Source of the DNA: a virus
Length of the DNA: 34,419 nt
Direction: 5' to 3' (one strand)
IMG/VR virus record: IMGVR_UViG_3300030328_002401
Span: 1,068 to 35,486 of that record
The translations under genes were made by a program, and so were the position numbers. This document shows, piece by piece, positions 21,483-31,450 of the stretch (position 1 is its first letter; each line of letters begins with the position of its first letter). A model generated the notes under the pieces. It searched no databases. It saw nothing but the letters and a program-made list of their open reading frames with translations, and was not told the origin of the DNA.

Positions 21483-24400
21483 ATGCCACTGAATAAATTA
21501 GATAACTTTATAAAGAATACTGATGGACGGATTCTTTATGTGAGTCCAAGCGATTTAGATTCTACCGATAGTATTAGTAATGAAGGTACGTCATTGGCAC
21601 GTCCATTCAAGACTATACAGAGAGCTCTTATAGAGGCGGCAAGGTTCTCTTATGTTAAAGGAAGAAATAACGATCTGATAGAAAGAACAACAATAATGCT
21701 AATGCCTGGTGAGCATATTGTGGATAACAGGCCAGGAGAAGCAATATGGAATGATGGTGGTACTGCCAAAATAAAGAAAGCAGGAGTATCAGGGGCAGGA
21801 AGTGTTGCTAGAACCGATTTAGATTTAAACTTAAATTCAAACTTTGATTTAACTCAAGATAGTAATATACTTTATAAGTTTAATAGTGTAAATGGTGGTG
21901 TAGTAGTACCTAGAGGTACTTCTATTGTTGGACAAGATTTAAGAAAGACTAGAATTCGTCCATTATATGTACCTAACCCTACAGATGATAGCGTACCTAC
22001 TTCTGCTATTTTCAGAATAACTGGTTCTTGTTATTTCTGGCAGTTCTCTATATTTGATGGAAATGATTTAACTGAAGTTTATACTGATGATGAAGATTTT
22101 ACTTTGTTGGCTACTCCTATATTCTCTCATCATAAGTTAACTTGTTTTGAGTATTGTGATGGTGTTAATAAGGTAGAATATACTGGTTCTGGTGGTACAC
22201 TATATTATGATCTAACTGATCTTGATATGTATTATGCTAAGGTATCTAATGCATATAATCAAGGTTCTGGAAGAGCAGTAGAAAACTCTGAAAAATATCC
22301 TGAAAATCCACAAGCATTTGATAAGCAATTGCCCGAATTTGAGATTGTAGGTGCTTTTGCTAGTGATCCTATAGAGATTGATTCAATCTTTGCTGGTGAT
22401 GGTCTTGGTAATGTAACTGAGCAAATAACTGTTAATACAGCAACAGATCATAATCTTGATATTGGTACACCTATTAAGATTAGGGGTGTTTCTGGAGAGA
22501 TTCAGTATAATGTTTCTACTCTTGTATCGGGAGTAAGTAACACTAATCCTAAACAGTTCTATTATAGTATTCCTGGTATTACAGCACCATTTCCTAATGG
22601 TGGAACTTCTGCTGCTACCGTTACAGTTGAAACTGATACTGTAAAAGGTGCTTCTCCATATATCTTTAACTGTTCAATGCGTTCAGTTTATGGTATGAAT
22701 GGAATGAAGGCAGATGGTGAGAAGTGTAGTGGTTTCCGTTCTATGGTTGTTGCCCAGTTTACGGGTATATCTCTACAGAAAGATGATCGTGCGTTTGTAA
22801 AATATGATGATTCATCACGTTCTTATAGTGGTATCACTTATACTGCAGAAAATGGTAGTGCTTTATCAGCTAAGTCATCTGCTACAAGTACAGGTCAAGC
22901 ATATCACTTAGATTCTGGTGCCATATACAGACCAGGATGGGAGACATGTCATATAGACATTACTAATGATGCTGTTCTTCAAATCGTTTCTGTATTTGCT
23001 ATTGGATATACAAAGCATTTTGCTGCACAAAATGGTGGTGATGCTTCTATTACAAACTCTAACTCAAACTTTGGTCAGTTAGCATTAGTTTCTGAAGGAT
23101 TTAAGAAGGAAGCATTTAGAAAAGATGATAAAGCAGTTATAACTTCTATTATACCGCCTAGAGCAATCGAAACAACTGAAGAAGATATTAACTGGTTGGC
23201 ATTTGATATTACTAAAATATTAGCATTTGCATGGACGGAAAGATTATACCTTCAAGGATATACTGATCAAGACGTTCCACCCCCAGTTACTCAACAGGGT
23301 TATAAGATTGGTGCAAGAGTTAACGAAAAGTTATATTTGATTGTAGATGGTTCAACATATGAAGCATCAGTTGTAATCCCTAATAGTAATAATCAGTCTT
23401 CACAAGTAGAATATACTGTTACAAGTTCACCTTCTTCAATGACCAATAGTTTCACTATTGGTACGAATACTTTACAGACTGCTGAAAAGGTTATTGTTCG
23501 TAGTTCTACAGGAGATTATCCTTACAATATTGAGGGTGATACTGTTTATTATATAATCCAAGATGGAACAACTAAAGTTCAGTTAGCATCTTCTTATACT
23601 AATGCTATAAAAGGTAATAATCTTACTGTATCTGGAGGTACTAGCCTTGAAATCATATCCAGAGTAACTGATAAATCTGCTGGTGATCCTGGTCATCCAG
23701 TTCAGTATAGTTCTACTGGATCAATTGGTTGGTATGTTAATGTTAATTCTACTGGAAATACCATATACAGTGCATTTAGTGGACCTCCTGCAAAAAGTGG
23801 CCCTTCTGAAATCAGTACCTTTAAGAGAATAGATGATACTAGAAGTTTAGATGAAAAGATTTATAAGGTAAGGGTGGTAATCCCTAGTAGTGCAGGAGTT
23901 TCTAAGAATCCAGAGGCAGGATTCTCTATTCAACCATCTAGTGATACAGGTGCGAGATCCGATGCAGACTTTACTTTAAATACTCTGTTAACAGAAGAAG
24001 ATTACTTCTTTGAAAGAAATCCAAGGTTTATTGCTACCTGTACTTCACCTGGAACAACTCAACCTGCAACTATTAGAACAGAAATACCTCATGATGTTAA
24101 TGTTGGTGATACAATCATTGTTACAGGTGTTACTGATGGAGTGAACGTAACTGGTGTAGGAAATACTGGTTATAATGGTACATTTGTGGTAAGTGAAGTT
24201 CCTAGTGATATGGAATTCAAATATCTATGTCCTAAAGAACATGGAACTGCATCTACAAATGACAATACTGTTAGATCTACTGCATTACCTCGATATTCAC
24301 GAAATAATATCCAATCCAATCTTTATATTTACAGAAACGAACAGATTTCAGAGTATATAAAGGATAGTCAGGATGGTGTATATCATTTATATGTCTTTGA

Positions 24401-27044
24401 TGCAAAGAATGCACCACCAGAGGTATTTACAAATCAAAAATACAGTCAGAATGTTGTCAATCTTTATCCACAGTTGGATAGGGATAATGTAAATGCTAAC
24501 CCTAGAGCTGCTATATCATTTGCAAAGAGAGATCCTATTGGTGATGTTGTAACAAATGATCTTAAATATAGTCTAACAAGAGAAAGTGTAGATGATTTAA
24601 GTAAAGTATTGGGTATTGGTAAGAGTGTGGCATCAGTAACTCCTAATGGATCTAGTGGAAAAGTCTATAATGTTACATTCTCGCAAAGACATGGATTAGC
24701 TGGTATTTCAACTGCTGATATAAAATTTGGTGCTTCTGGTTCTGGTTATACTAATGGAACCTATCAAAACGTCAAGATATTGACTGGATCGCAGACAGGA
24801 ACATGGCAAGGAGCAACTGCTAATGTAACAGTTAGTGGTACAGCAGTTAACTCTGTTGAGATAGTAGCACCAGGTTCTGCATATTCTGCTGGAGATTATT
24901 ATTTTGACCAGACATCTATAGGTACTGGTAGTGGTGCTAGACTTGAAGTTTTTAATAGTGGTATTTATTATGGTGCTGGACACATGCTGCAGTTTACTGG
25001 AGTTGGAACTACTGATGATACGTATTCAAACATTGATGCTATTACCAATGAAACTACAATTGTTGTTGCTAATGCTTTAGTATCAGATCCTGCACCTGTT
25101 TCAAATCAGATAGCTTTAGAACTTGGTTATCAAAATGATTTTTCTACTACTGCTTCTTATGATGCAGTTACAGATCTTACAACCTTTACTGTTGATGCTA
25201 CATTACCCCATGGATTAGTTGCTGGTAATCAGATTAGACTACAACTAGGTACTGGTACTGTGATAGGTGATTATTTTGTTCAAACAGTTACTAGTCCCAC
25301 AGTATTTCTAGTAAAAGGTGATGTATCTACTGCAACTCTGTTCTTTAAACTTGGATATGCTGCTAATGAGAATGTTTCTGATTCAACTGCTGAAAACTTA
25401 AGTATCAGAGCATTTCCTCTTACACAGCAGTTTCAAACTGCTGTAGCAGCAGATGCTATTCTTGCAGGTGCAGGTGCTAATACTGTTCGAATGTCTGATT
25501 TTAGTACTAATGCTACTACAACTCCTTTGGAGAGGTTCCCTTATGGTTCTTATTTCCAAATAGACGATGAAATCTTTAGGGTAGCACTTCCAACTTTAAG
25601 TGGTGCTGGTAATGATGTAGTTACAGTTATTCGTGGTGCATTAGCAACTCAAACTGATGCACATGATGCTGGTTCACTTATTAGAAAGATTAAACCAATC
25701 CCTATTGAGTTCCGTAGACCTTCACTGATTCGTTGTTCAGGACATACATTTGAATATCTTGGATATGGTCCAGGTAATTATTCAACTTCATTGCCTCAAG
25801 TTCAAGACAGAACACTAACTGAAAGGGAAGAGTTCTTATCTCAATCTCAAGAGAAAGGTGCTGGTATTGTTGTATATACTGGTATGAATAGTAGTGGTGA
25901 CTTCTATATTGGTAACAGGAAAACATCTTCTTCTACTGGAGAGATTACTACATATGATACTCCTGTTTCAACAGTTACTGGTCAAATACCATCAAGATTA
26001 AGTTCTGTATATGATGAATTAGTTGTAAAAGAAAGACTTGTTGTGGAAGGTGGTGATTCTACTGATGTATTATCACAGTTTGATGGTCCTGTTACATTTA
26101 ACAAAACAGTTAGAGTTAATGATACATTAGATGCTTCAGGTAGGTTACAATCAACAGATGGTACTGATGCTACAAGTACAAGTGATGCTGCATTAACCGT
26201 TACTGGTGGTGTTGGTATTGGTTTAACTTTGAGAGTTGGTGGGGATATTATTCTAGGTACTGGTTCAACTATTTCTATTGGTGGGACTCTTGGTGCTGAT
26301 GCTATAGGAGCAGCAAGTTCTATAACGGCTGGTTTTGATTGGCCTCCTATTGGTAAGTTTTATGGTGATGGTTCTCAATTAATCAATATTGGTCTTCCTG
26401 GAGGAACTATACCACTTCATCTTGATGATAGTGTAAAGGCTACCTTTGGTAATACTATTAGTGATCCTGATATGGAGATAGTTCATGATGGTGCTAATTC
26501 TATTGTTAGAGATATAGGTACAGGGTATCTTTATCTTCAAAGTGACCAAGAGGTTTTCGTTACAAAAACAAACGGCACTACCGTAATGGCAAGGTTTAGT
26601 GCTTCTGGAGATCAAGAGTTATATCACACTAATGCTGATGGTAGTGGTTATCAAAAGATTCGAACTGATACAAGTGGAGCTCACGTTGGGATGGCAACCA
26701 TGTCTTCTACGAGTAATCTCTATGTGTTTGGTGACATCTATGCATATTATTCATCTGATCAAAGATTAAAAGATAACATTAAACCTATTGATGATCCTCT
26801 TGCTAAGGTACTTTCAATCAGTGGTAATACTTTTGATTGGAATGAAGCATCTAATAAAGAAGGGTCTGATGTTGGTGTTATTGCACAAGAAGTTGATGAA
26901 CTTGGACTTCCTGGTATTACAACTATTAGAGAAGATGGTACTTATGCAGTTAGGTACGAGAAATTAGTTCCTGTATTGATTGAAGCAATAAAAGAACTAT
27001 CAGAGAAGGTTGATAACCTTGAACAAAAACTATCAGATAAATAA
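21483..27044 (+). CDS. Giant fibre-like structural protein with C-terminal S74 chaperone, 1853 aa
   Basis: The N-terminus (NTDGRILYVSPSDLDSTDSI, then RPFKTIQRALIEAARFSYV) looks like a beta-helix entry found in large cyanophage virion proteins. The long middle is Ser/Thr/Gly-rich beta structure. It includes one GxGY-type module near residues 1083-1160 (nucleotides 24730-24960) and strand-turn segments such as HGLVAGNQIRLQLGTG. The C-terminal 100 residues are a peptidase S74 intramolecular chaperone: YYSSDQRLKDNIKPI, then VGVIAQEVDEL, then VRYEKLVPVLIEAIKEL with a final coiled coil. S1758-D1759 in the SDxRLK motif are the expected self-cleavage residues, so the mature protein should lose the tail after trimer folding. 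It heads the fibre operon behind a late motif. Confidence 0.8.
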   Translation: MPLNKLDNFIKNTDGRILYVSPSDLDSTDSISNEGTSLARPFKTIQRALIEAARFSYVKGRNNDLIERTTIMLMPGEHIVDNRPGEAIWNDGGTAKIKKAGVSGAGSVARTDLDLNLNSNFDLTQDSNILYKFNSVNGGVVVPRGTSIVGQDLRKTRIRPLYVPNPTDDSVPTSAIFRITGSCYFWQFSIFDGNDLTEVYTDDEDFTLLATPIFSHHKLTCFEYCDGVNKVEYTGSGGTLYYDLTDLDMYYAKVSNAYNQGSGRAVENSEKYPENPQAFDKQLPEFEIVGAFASDPIEIDSIFAGDGLGNVTEQITVNTATDHNLDIGTPIKIRGVSGEIQYNVSTLVSGVSNTNPKQFYYSIPGITAPFPNGGTSAATVTVETDTVKGASPYIFNCSMRSVYGMNGMKADGEKCSGFRSMVVAQFTGISLQKDDRAFVKYDDSSRSYSGITYTAENGSALSAKSSATSTGQAYHLDSGAIYRPGWETCHIDITNDAVLQIVSVFAIGYTKHFAAQNGGDASITNSNSNFGQLALVSEGFKKEAFRKDDKAVITSIIPPRAIETTEEDINWLAFDITKILAFAWTERLYLQGYTDQDVPPPVTQQGYKIGARVNEKLYLIVDGSTYEASVVIPNSNNQSSQVEYTVTSSPSSMTNSFTIGTNTLQTAEKVIVRSSTGDYPYNIEGDTVYYIIQDGTTKVQLASSYTNAIKGNNLTVSGGTSLEIISRVTDKSAGDPGHPVQYSSTGSIGWYVNVNSTGNTIYSAFSGPPAKSGPSEISTFKRIDDTRSLDEKIYKVRVVIPSSAGVSKNPEAGFSIQPSSDTGARSDADFTLNTLLTEEDYFFERNPRFIATCTSPGTTQPATIRTEIPHDVNVGDTIIVTGVTDGVNVTGVGNTGYNGTFVVSEVPSDMEFKYLCPKEHGTASTNDNTVRSTALPRYSRNNIQSNLYIYRNEQISEYIKDSQDGVYHLYVFDAKNAPPEVFTNQKYSQNVVNLYPQLDRDNVNANPRAAISFAKRDPIGDVVTNDLKYSLTRESVDDLSKVLGIGKSVASVTPNGSSGKVYNVTFSQRHGLAGISTADIKFGASGSGYTNGTYQNVKILTGSQTGTWQGATANVTVSGTAVNSVEIVAPGSAYSAGDYYFDQTSIGTGSGARLEVFNSGIYYGAGHMLQFTGVGTTDDTYSNIDAITNETTIVVANALVSDPAPVSNQIALELGYQNDFSTTASYDAVTDLTTFTVDATLPHGLVAGNQIRLQLGTGTVIGDYFVQTVTSPTVFLVKGDVSTATLFFKLGYAANENVSDSTAENLSIRAFPLTQQFQTAVAADAILAGAGANTVRMSDFSTNATTTPLERFPYGSYFQIDDEIFRVALPTLSGAGNDVVTVIRGALATQTDAHDAGSLIRKIKPIPIEFRRPSLIRCSGHTFEYLGYGPGNYSTSLPQVQDRTLTEREEFLSQSQEKGAGIVVYTGMNSSGDFYIGNRKTSSSTGEITTYDTPVSTVTGQIPSRLSSVYDELVVKERLVVEGGDSTDVLSQFDGPVTFNKTVRVNDTLDASGRLQSTDGTDATSTSDAALTVTGGVGIGLTLRVGGDIILGTGSTISIGGTLGADAIGAASSITAGFDWPPIGKFYGDGSQLINIGLPGGTIPLHLDDSVKATFGNTISDPDMEIVHDGANSIVRDIGTGYLYLQSDQEVFVTKTNGTTVMARFSASGDQELYHTNADGSGYQKIRTDTSGAHVGMATMSSTSNLYVFGDIYAYYSSDQRLKDNIKPIDDPLAKVLSISGNTFDWNEASNKEGSDVGVIAQEVDELGLPGITTIREDGTYAVRYEKLVPVLIEAIKELSEKVDNLEQKLSDK

Positions 27045-27062
27045 CTAAAAATGTAGACATCA

Positions 27063-29207
27063 ATGGCACAGTATAATAAGTCATTCAACTTTAAAAATGG
27101 ACTTCAAGTTGATAACGATAACTTTATTGTAAATGCAAGTGGATTGGTAGGGATTGGTTCAACTATTCCTACAGCTCATCTTGATGTGAAAGGTAGCACT
27201 GTAGTAAGTGAAAACATAACTGTTGGTCTTAAGGCTGGTATTGGTAGTCTTACTGTAGCAGGTGTCTCTACTTTTCATGATTATCTTCATGTTGGTTCTG
27301 GTGTTTCGGCTGTAGGTGTTATAACTGCTTCATCATTCTCTGGTGATGGTTCATATTTAAGTAATATTGTAGGATTCTCAACAACTAAGTTTATACTTGA
27401 AAAAGCAAAAGGTGCTCCTGCAGGCCCTAACTATGGACCAAGTGGTACATGGGGTTCTGTTGAAAATACTGGTCTTGCTACTGGTGGATATGATTTAAGG
27501 AACACTACAGATAAGATGCTGTCTGTTGGTATAGGAACCAATAGAGGAGATTGGGGATATGATCTTATCATAGGAGTTAACCCAGAAAATAATAAATATG
27601 AAACTTCACCCATGTACTATGGTGGAATTGGTTTTAATGGTATTCAAGGTGGTAGTTTAAAAGCAACTGGTATTATTACTGCTGTTTCTGGATTTGTTGG
27701 ACCAGGTACATCTATCATTGAACTTGATGCTAATAATATTGCCCATAATACGATTAGTAATGCTAGACTTCCTGTTATAGATAATAGTAAGTTCCCTACA
27801 CTTACGAGAATTGGAGTAGGTGTTACTGATGGTATTTCTGTAGGTACACTTGAGGCAAAATATATTGATTTAACTGGATCAGCTGGCCCAGGCCCGAGTC
27901 AACCTCACATTGGTATAGCATCAGCAACAGTTTTTGTGGGTCTTCATACAGGTAATGTCGAAGGTGATCTCACAGGTAATGCTGATACTGCTACTACATT
28001 ATTAGGTAATTCTAGTGTTAATACAAGTGGAAAAATCACAGCACTAACTGGTTTTGTTGGTGGTGCAGTAAGTTTCACAAGTGCTGGTATAGGAACTGCT
28101 TCATCCTTTTCTGGTGACTTACAAGTACAGAATGGTGGTGGAACTCCAGGTGATGATGGTAATGTTGATGTATTTTTCTCAAGTTACAATAATGAAACAA
28201 CCATTGCGATTGGAAGAAGTGAAGTTATTGGTGATAGAAATGCTGTTATTAGATACAATAACACTGCTACTGGATGGTGGGATAAGGACAGATCCAATTC
28301 ATTAGACATTGCAAACTATAGTCAAGGTAATATAAACTTTGTATCTAACCCTTCTTTAGTTTCAGGTGCTTCTAGTGAAGGTGTCTTCTCATGGAGAAAG
28401 GGAGCAAATACAGCTCCTACGATGGTATTTGATCCTACACTTGGAAGATTGGGTATTGGTGTTACCGAACCAGAAGTTGTATTACATGTTACTGGTATTT
28501 CTACATTTAATGGTGCTGCTCAAGTTATAGGTGCTTTAAGAGCAACCTCTCTCACATTAGATAGTAACTTCGTAGGAAGTCTTAATGGTTCTGTCTATTC
28601 AACTGATGGTACTGCACTTTTCTTAGACAAGGGAACAAATGATGCTGGAGCAAATGCTTATTTAAAGATCAATAGTATTGCTACTTCAGGAATATCAACA
28701 TTTGCTGATGTAATGGCTACAGGTGGTATAGGAATAAAAACAGATCCTAATGCACCTGGTGGAGAAAATGACAACCATCTACTTACTCTTAATCCTAAAC
28801 CAAGAAAAAATGTTGATGCTGGACAAAGCCAGTTTATAGTTAATAACATTGGTCAAGTAGCTATTAAGACTTCTACATTTTATTTACAGACTGGTTTACA
28901 AAACCCTTTAACGCCCTCATATTTTAGAATGATTGGTGTGGGAAGAACTCCAGGATCTGCTGTTGACTTTGGAATTGCAGGTAACAGTCCAGAGGATAAC
29001 CATGAGACAGAGTTAATAAAGACTAGATTTATGATACCACCAACGGTAACTGATGCTCAAAGAGGTCTGTTGAGGGACATTACAAATAATAATAGTTCTA
29101 TATTACCTGATGGTGCATTGATATACAATAGTGATAAGCAACAATTACAAATGTATCATCGTCCACAAAATGCATGGATTGGTATAGGAACTGCATGGGG
29201 AGTATAA
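27063..29207 (+). CDS. Tail fibre-like protein, 714 aa
   Basis: The protein begins MAQYNKSFNFKNGLQVDNDNF and then shows repeats typical of trimeric fibres: GLVGIGSTIPTAHLDVKG, LTVAGVSTFHDYLHVGSG, ASSFSGDGSYLSNI, LGIGVTEPEVVLHVTGISTF. The xGIGTxxPxxxLDVxG pattern is common in fibre shafts that lead into S74 domains. Here no S74 domain follows. The end, RPQNAWIGIGTAWGV, is a small beta domain preceded by LPDGALIYNSDKQQLQMYH. It may therefore be a shaft that relies on a partner for folding or tip function, such as the next gene. An ATAAATAA stretch at 27037-27044 overlaps the preceding stop and could be a weak late motif. Confidence 0.7.
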   Translation: MAQYNKSFNFKNGLQVDNDNFIVNASGLVGIGSTIPTAHLDVKGSTVVSENITVGLKAGIGSLTVAGVSTFHDYLHVGSGVSAVGVITASSFSGDGSYLSNIVGFSTTKFILEKAKGAPAGPNYGPSGTWGSVENTGLATGGYDLRNTTDKMLSVGIGTNRGDWGYDLIIGVNPENNKYETSPMYYGGIGFNGIQGGSLKATGIITAVSGFVGPGTSIIELDANNIAHNTISNARLPVIDNSKFPTLTRIGVGVTDGISVGTLEAKYIDLTGSAGPGPSQPHIGIASATVFVGLHTGNVEGDLTGNADTATTLLGNSSVNTSGKITALTGFVGGAVSFTSAGIGTASSFSGDLQVQNGGGTPGDDGNVDVFFSSYNNETTIAIGRSEVIGDRNAVIRYNNTATGWWDKDRSNSLDIANYSQGNINFVSNPSLVSGASSEGVFSWRKGANTAPTMVFDPTLGRLGIGVTEPEVVLHVTGISTFNGAAQVIGALRATSLTLDSNFVGSLNGSVYSTDGTALFLDKGTNDAGANAYLKINSIATSGISTFADVMATGGIGIKTDPNAPGGENDNHLLTLNPKPRKNVDAGQSQFIVNNIGQVAIKTSTFYLQTGLQNPLTPSYFRMIGVGRTPGSAVDFGIAGNSPEDNHETELIKTRFMIPPTVTDAQRGLLRDITNNNSSILPDGALIYNSDKQQLQMYHRPQNAWIGIGTAWGV

Positions 29208-29211
29208 AGTT

Positions 29212-30360
29212 ATGACAATAAAATCAGCAGCTACAGAAACAGATCCTACTAAGGAGAACTATGGACTCCCCACTAATGGATTATCATTTACTGAGATTGA
29301 GAATGAATTTGGACAAGCTTCTAATAGATCATTGGGTCAATATAGAATAAATAAAGTCTATGGAGCTCATAATCAGGGAGGTGGTAGCGGGTCAAATGGA
29401 TTATCATTCCCTCTATCAACTAATGCTGGACCTAGTGCAAACTCAAATATTCCAACTTCAGGCACAATAAAGTTTAGTGATTTCTATAATGGAAAACTTA
29501 CATGTTTAATTGATGGATTCACTGTAACTGGTGGTGGTGTGGGGAGTAATAAGTACTACCATAATAGTACTATAAATGCTAAATCTATGTGGAATTCTGG
29601 TAATAGGATTAGAATAGGTGAAGATAATATTCCATCTCCACCTCCTTCGTTTAATGCTAATAATCCAAGAGCGAAAGTTATTTTATACATTAACAAAGTT
29701 TTTGCAGGACGACCAAGTGGTTCTACTTATAATAGTAAAAAATATGTCACAGTTAAAACTGGAGGTTGGACATCCAGAACTGATCTTCATATATTAGTTG
29801 GAAATAAGGGTAGAATATTGGGTAGTGGTGGAAAAGGTGGTAATGCTGGAGATGGAAATGCAAATGGTACAGATGGTTTTAATGGAATGAGTGCTGTTGG
29901 TGCAAATAATGATGTAACTATAACTATTAAAAATGGTGGTGTAATTCGAAAAGGATTTGGTGGAGGTGGCGGCGGTGGCGGCTATTATACATCAAGTAAG
30001 TGGTCAACCACAACACAGCAAGGTGGCGGTGGTGGCGGCGGTGCTGGTTGGACTATTAATAACAATGGAGCTCCAGGTGGTAGTGGTCATAGTGGTTCTG
30101 GTGGTACTGGTAGTTCAGGTAAAAATGGTGGTGGAGCAGGAAGATCAGGAGATAAAAGTGCTGGTGATGGTGCTGATGGAGCTGATGAAAATGCACCATC
30201 ACCAGGTTCCGCAGGAGCTGGTAATCAGACTGCAGGATCAAATGGTGCTAATGGTGATGCTTTTAGAAAAACTAGTGGGGGTATTGCAGTAAACATTTTT
30301 CCTAGTGCTGGAGCAAACGTGGACGACACAAGTGTCCAAACAGGGCAGGCCCTTCAATAA
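29212..30360 (+). CDS. Glycine-rich adhesin, gp38-like tip domain
   Basis: The first 100 residues carry EIENEFGQASNRSLGQYR and GTIKFSDFYNGK, a short pattern (eIxxEFG ... isfSdFyG) frequent in proteins at fibre or particle ends. Residues 150-200 lead into HILVGNKGRILGSGGKGGNAG. From there to about 365 the chain is built of Gly runs (GGGGGGGG twice) interleaved with Asn, Ser and Ala, as in the polyglycine-II glycine-rich domains of gp38 adhesins from T2/S16-type phages. Position right after two fibre genes matches gene 38 after 37. I infer that it is the receptor-binding tip or a variable adhesin. Repetitive GGTGGT codons make this part prone to recombination. Confidence 0.7.
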   Translation: MTIKSAATETDPTKENYGLPTNGLSFTEIENEFGQASNRSLGQYRINKVYGAHNQGGGSGSNGLSFPLSTNAGPSANSNIPTSGTIKFSDFYNGKLTCLIDGFTVTGGGVGSNKYYHNSTINAKSMWNSGNRIRIGEDNIPSPPPSFNANNPRAKVILYINKVFAGRPSGSTYNSKKYVTVKTGGWTSRTDLHILVGNKGRILGSGGKGGNAGDGNANGTDGFNGMSAVGANNDVTITIKNGGVIRKGFGGGGGGGGYYTSSKWSTTTQQGGGGGGGAGWTINNNGAPGGSGHSGSGGTGSSGKNGGGAGRSGDKSAGDGADGADENAPSPGSAGAGNQTAGSNGANGDAFRKTSGGIAVNIFPSAGANVDDTSVQTGQALQ

Positions 30361-30377
30361 ATCATAAATTATCTTAA

Positions 30378-30385
30378 CTAAATAA
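30378..30385 (+). promoter_or_regulatory. Late promoter motif before the oxygenase operon
   Basis: CTAAATAA lies 27 bases ahead of the ATG at 30413, in the 52-base gap after the adhesin gene. No sigma70-type pair or hairpin is visible in this gap. Confidence 0.55.
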
Positions 30386-30412
30386 ATTTACTTCTATATT
30401 AATGGGTAAGTG

Positions 30413-30934
30413 ATGGAAGTTACAGTTACTACATTAGCACAACTTGATTTAATTCAAGGAGAATCTAGTGCTGATCTTGATGGACTTGAAAAAATACTAC
30501 GAGATAATTATACTACGAGATTAAGTGAAAACGCTCCTAGTATATTATTCGAGGATTCTTATTGTCCCCCTAATCCTATCGTAGATAGTATTGTCGAGGA
30601 AATGAAAACTGCATTTGAAGCAGTTACAGGAGAGAGAATAAAGGTAGAAGGGTATTGGGGACATATCCACGAGAAACATATGTCTACAAATACACATAAT
30701 CATCACCCACATTATGCGTCAGCCGTTCTTTATGTTGCAATTCCTGAAGGATCTGGTACAATAGTATTCAGACCGTCTCTTAATAGACATGATGATACAA
30801 CTTATGCGTCCCATTTTCCACCAAAACGGGGACGTTTTTTTATCTTTCCTAGCTATCTTGACCACTATGTAACAAGAAATCAATCAGACGAAAAACGTAT
30901 TTCAATCTCATTTAATTTTAGTAAAGATGAATAA
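30413..30934 (+). CDS. 2OG-Fe(II) oxygenase (2OG-FeII_Oxy_5-like)
   Basis: The product is 173 residues from the ATG at 30413; a GTG one codon earlier is possible. The C-terminal half fits the 2OG-FeII_Oxy_5 type. A NTHNHHPH segment has candidate iron ligands H95/H97, followed by SAVLYVAIPEGSGTIVFRPS, KRGRFFIFPSYLDHYV with distal H151, and EKRISISFNF with R162 for the 2-oxoglutarate carboxylate. Such enzymes hydroxylate or demethylate substrates, and they are frequent in cyanophages with unknown targets. It heads a run of five overlapping genes directly behind the fibre genes, which hints at virion protein or nucleotide modification. Confidence 0.8.
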   Translation: MEVTVTTLAQLDLIQGESSADLDGLEKILRDNYTTRLSENAPSILFEDSYCPPNPIVDSIVEEMKTAFEAVTGERIKVEGYWGHIHEKHMSTNTHNHHPHYASAVLYVAIPEGSGTIVFRPSLNRHDDTTYASHFPPKRGRFFIFPSYLDHYVTRNQSDEKRISISFNFSKDE

Positions 30935-31274
30935 CATTTTTAAAATAATAGAATATTTTCCTGAAACTGAGCAAATTTGTGTAAGATTTTGTGAGGAACA
31001 ATCACATTATCCTATTAATCAGGCCAAAGCTGTGATGGTAGATCTAAAAGAATTAGATTGTTATAGTGCTGATACTTTTGCTTTTAGTTTGATGAAATCT
31101 TTTGGAGGAGCTAGATTAAGAAAGCAACAGAATAATCGACCTATTCTTCCTAAGAATTCGGGTACTGAAATAGAAGGTAAGTTAAACATACCAGATCTAG
31201 TAGGGAAAGTTATAAAAGTTAAAGATTTGCCTAGAACTATGAATCTATTGAAAACAAGGGAAGTTACACTATGA
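30927..31274 (+). CDS. Hypothetical protein, 115 aa
   Basis: I do not recognise this protein. It begins MNNIFKIIEYFPETEQICVRF and has a beta-rich first half (EYFPETEQICVRFCEE, then AVMVDLKELDCY) and a basic second half (GGARLRKQQNNRPILPKN). The pattern of a short strand pair followed by a loop ending in LVGKVIKVKDL is not diagnostic. The start overlaps the oxygenase stop by eight bases and its stop overlaps the next ATG (ATGA). It is certainly part of the coupled operon and probably works with its neighbours. Confidence 0.7.
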   Translation: MNNIFKIIEYFPETEQICVRFCEEQSHYPINQAKAVMVDLKELDCYSADTFAFSLMKSFGGARLRKQQNNRPILPKNSGTEIEGKLNIPDLVGKVIKVKDLPRTMNLLKTREVTL

Positions 31275-31450
31275 TTGAGGTAGATTATGACCAACTAATC
31301 TATTTGCGTAACACATTATCTTGGAAAAGGACATATTTACCCTATCAAGAGAGAGGGGAGTTGCAATTTGGTGCTAAAATATGGTATGATTATCATCAAG
31401 ACTTACTAGATAAAGTTAATGAGGAGTTAAAAAAATATGAGTGTAACTAG
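31271..31450 (+). CDS. Small hypothetical protein, 59 aa
   Basis: The 59-residue product starts MIEVDYDQLIYLRNTLSWKR and ends LDKVNEELKKYECN. It looks like a short helical protein with many aromatic residues; I do not recognise it. It was accepted because both junctions are overlapping (ATGA with the gene before, 14 bases with the gene after) and because it otherwise leaves a gap in a tightly packed operon. Confidence 0.55.
   Translation: MIEVDYDQLIYLRNTLSWKRTYLPYQERGELQFGAKIWYDYHQDLLDKVNEELKKYECN

Noticed and set aside
29957-30292. Long alternative frame in the glycine-rich adhesin
   Set aside because: It is a Val/Leu-rich product of shifted GGTGGT repeats, a typical low-complexity shadow.
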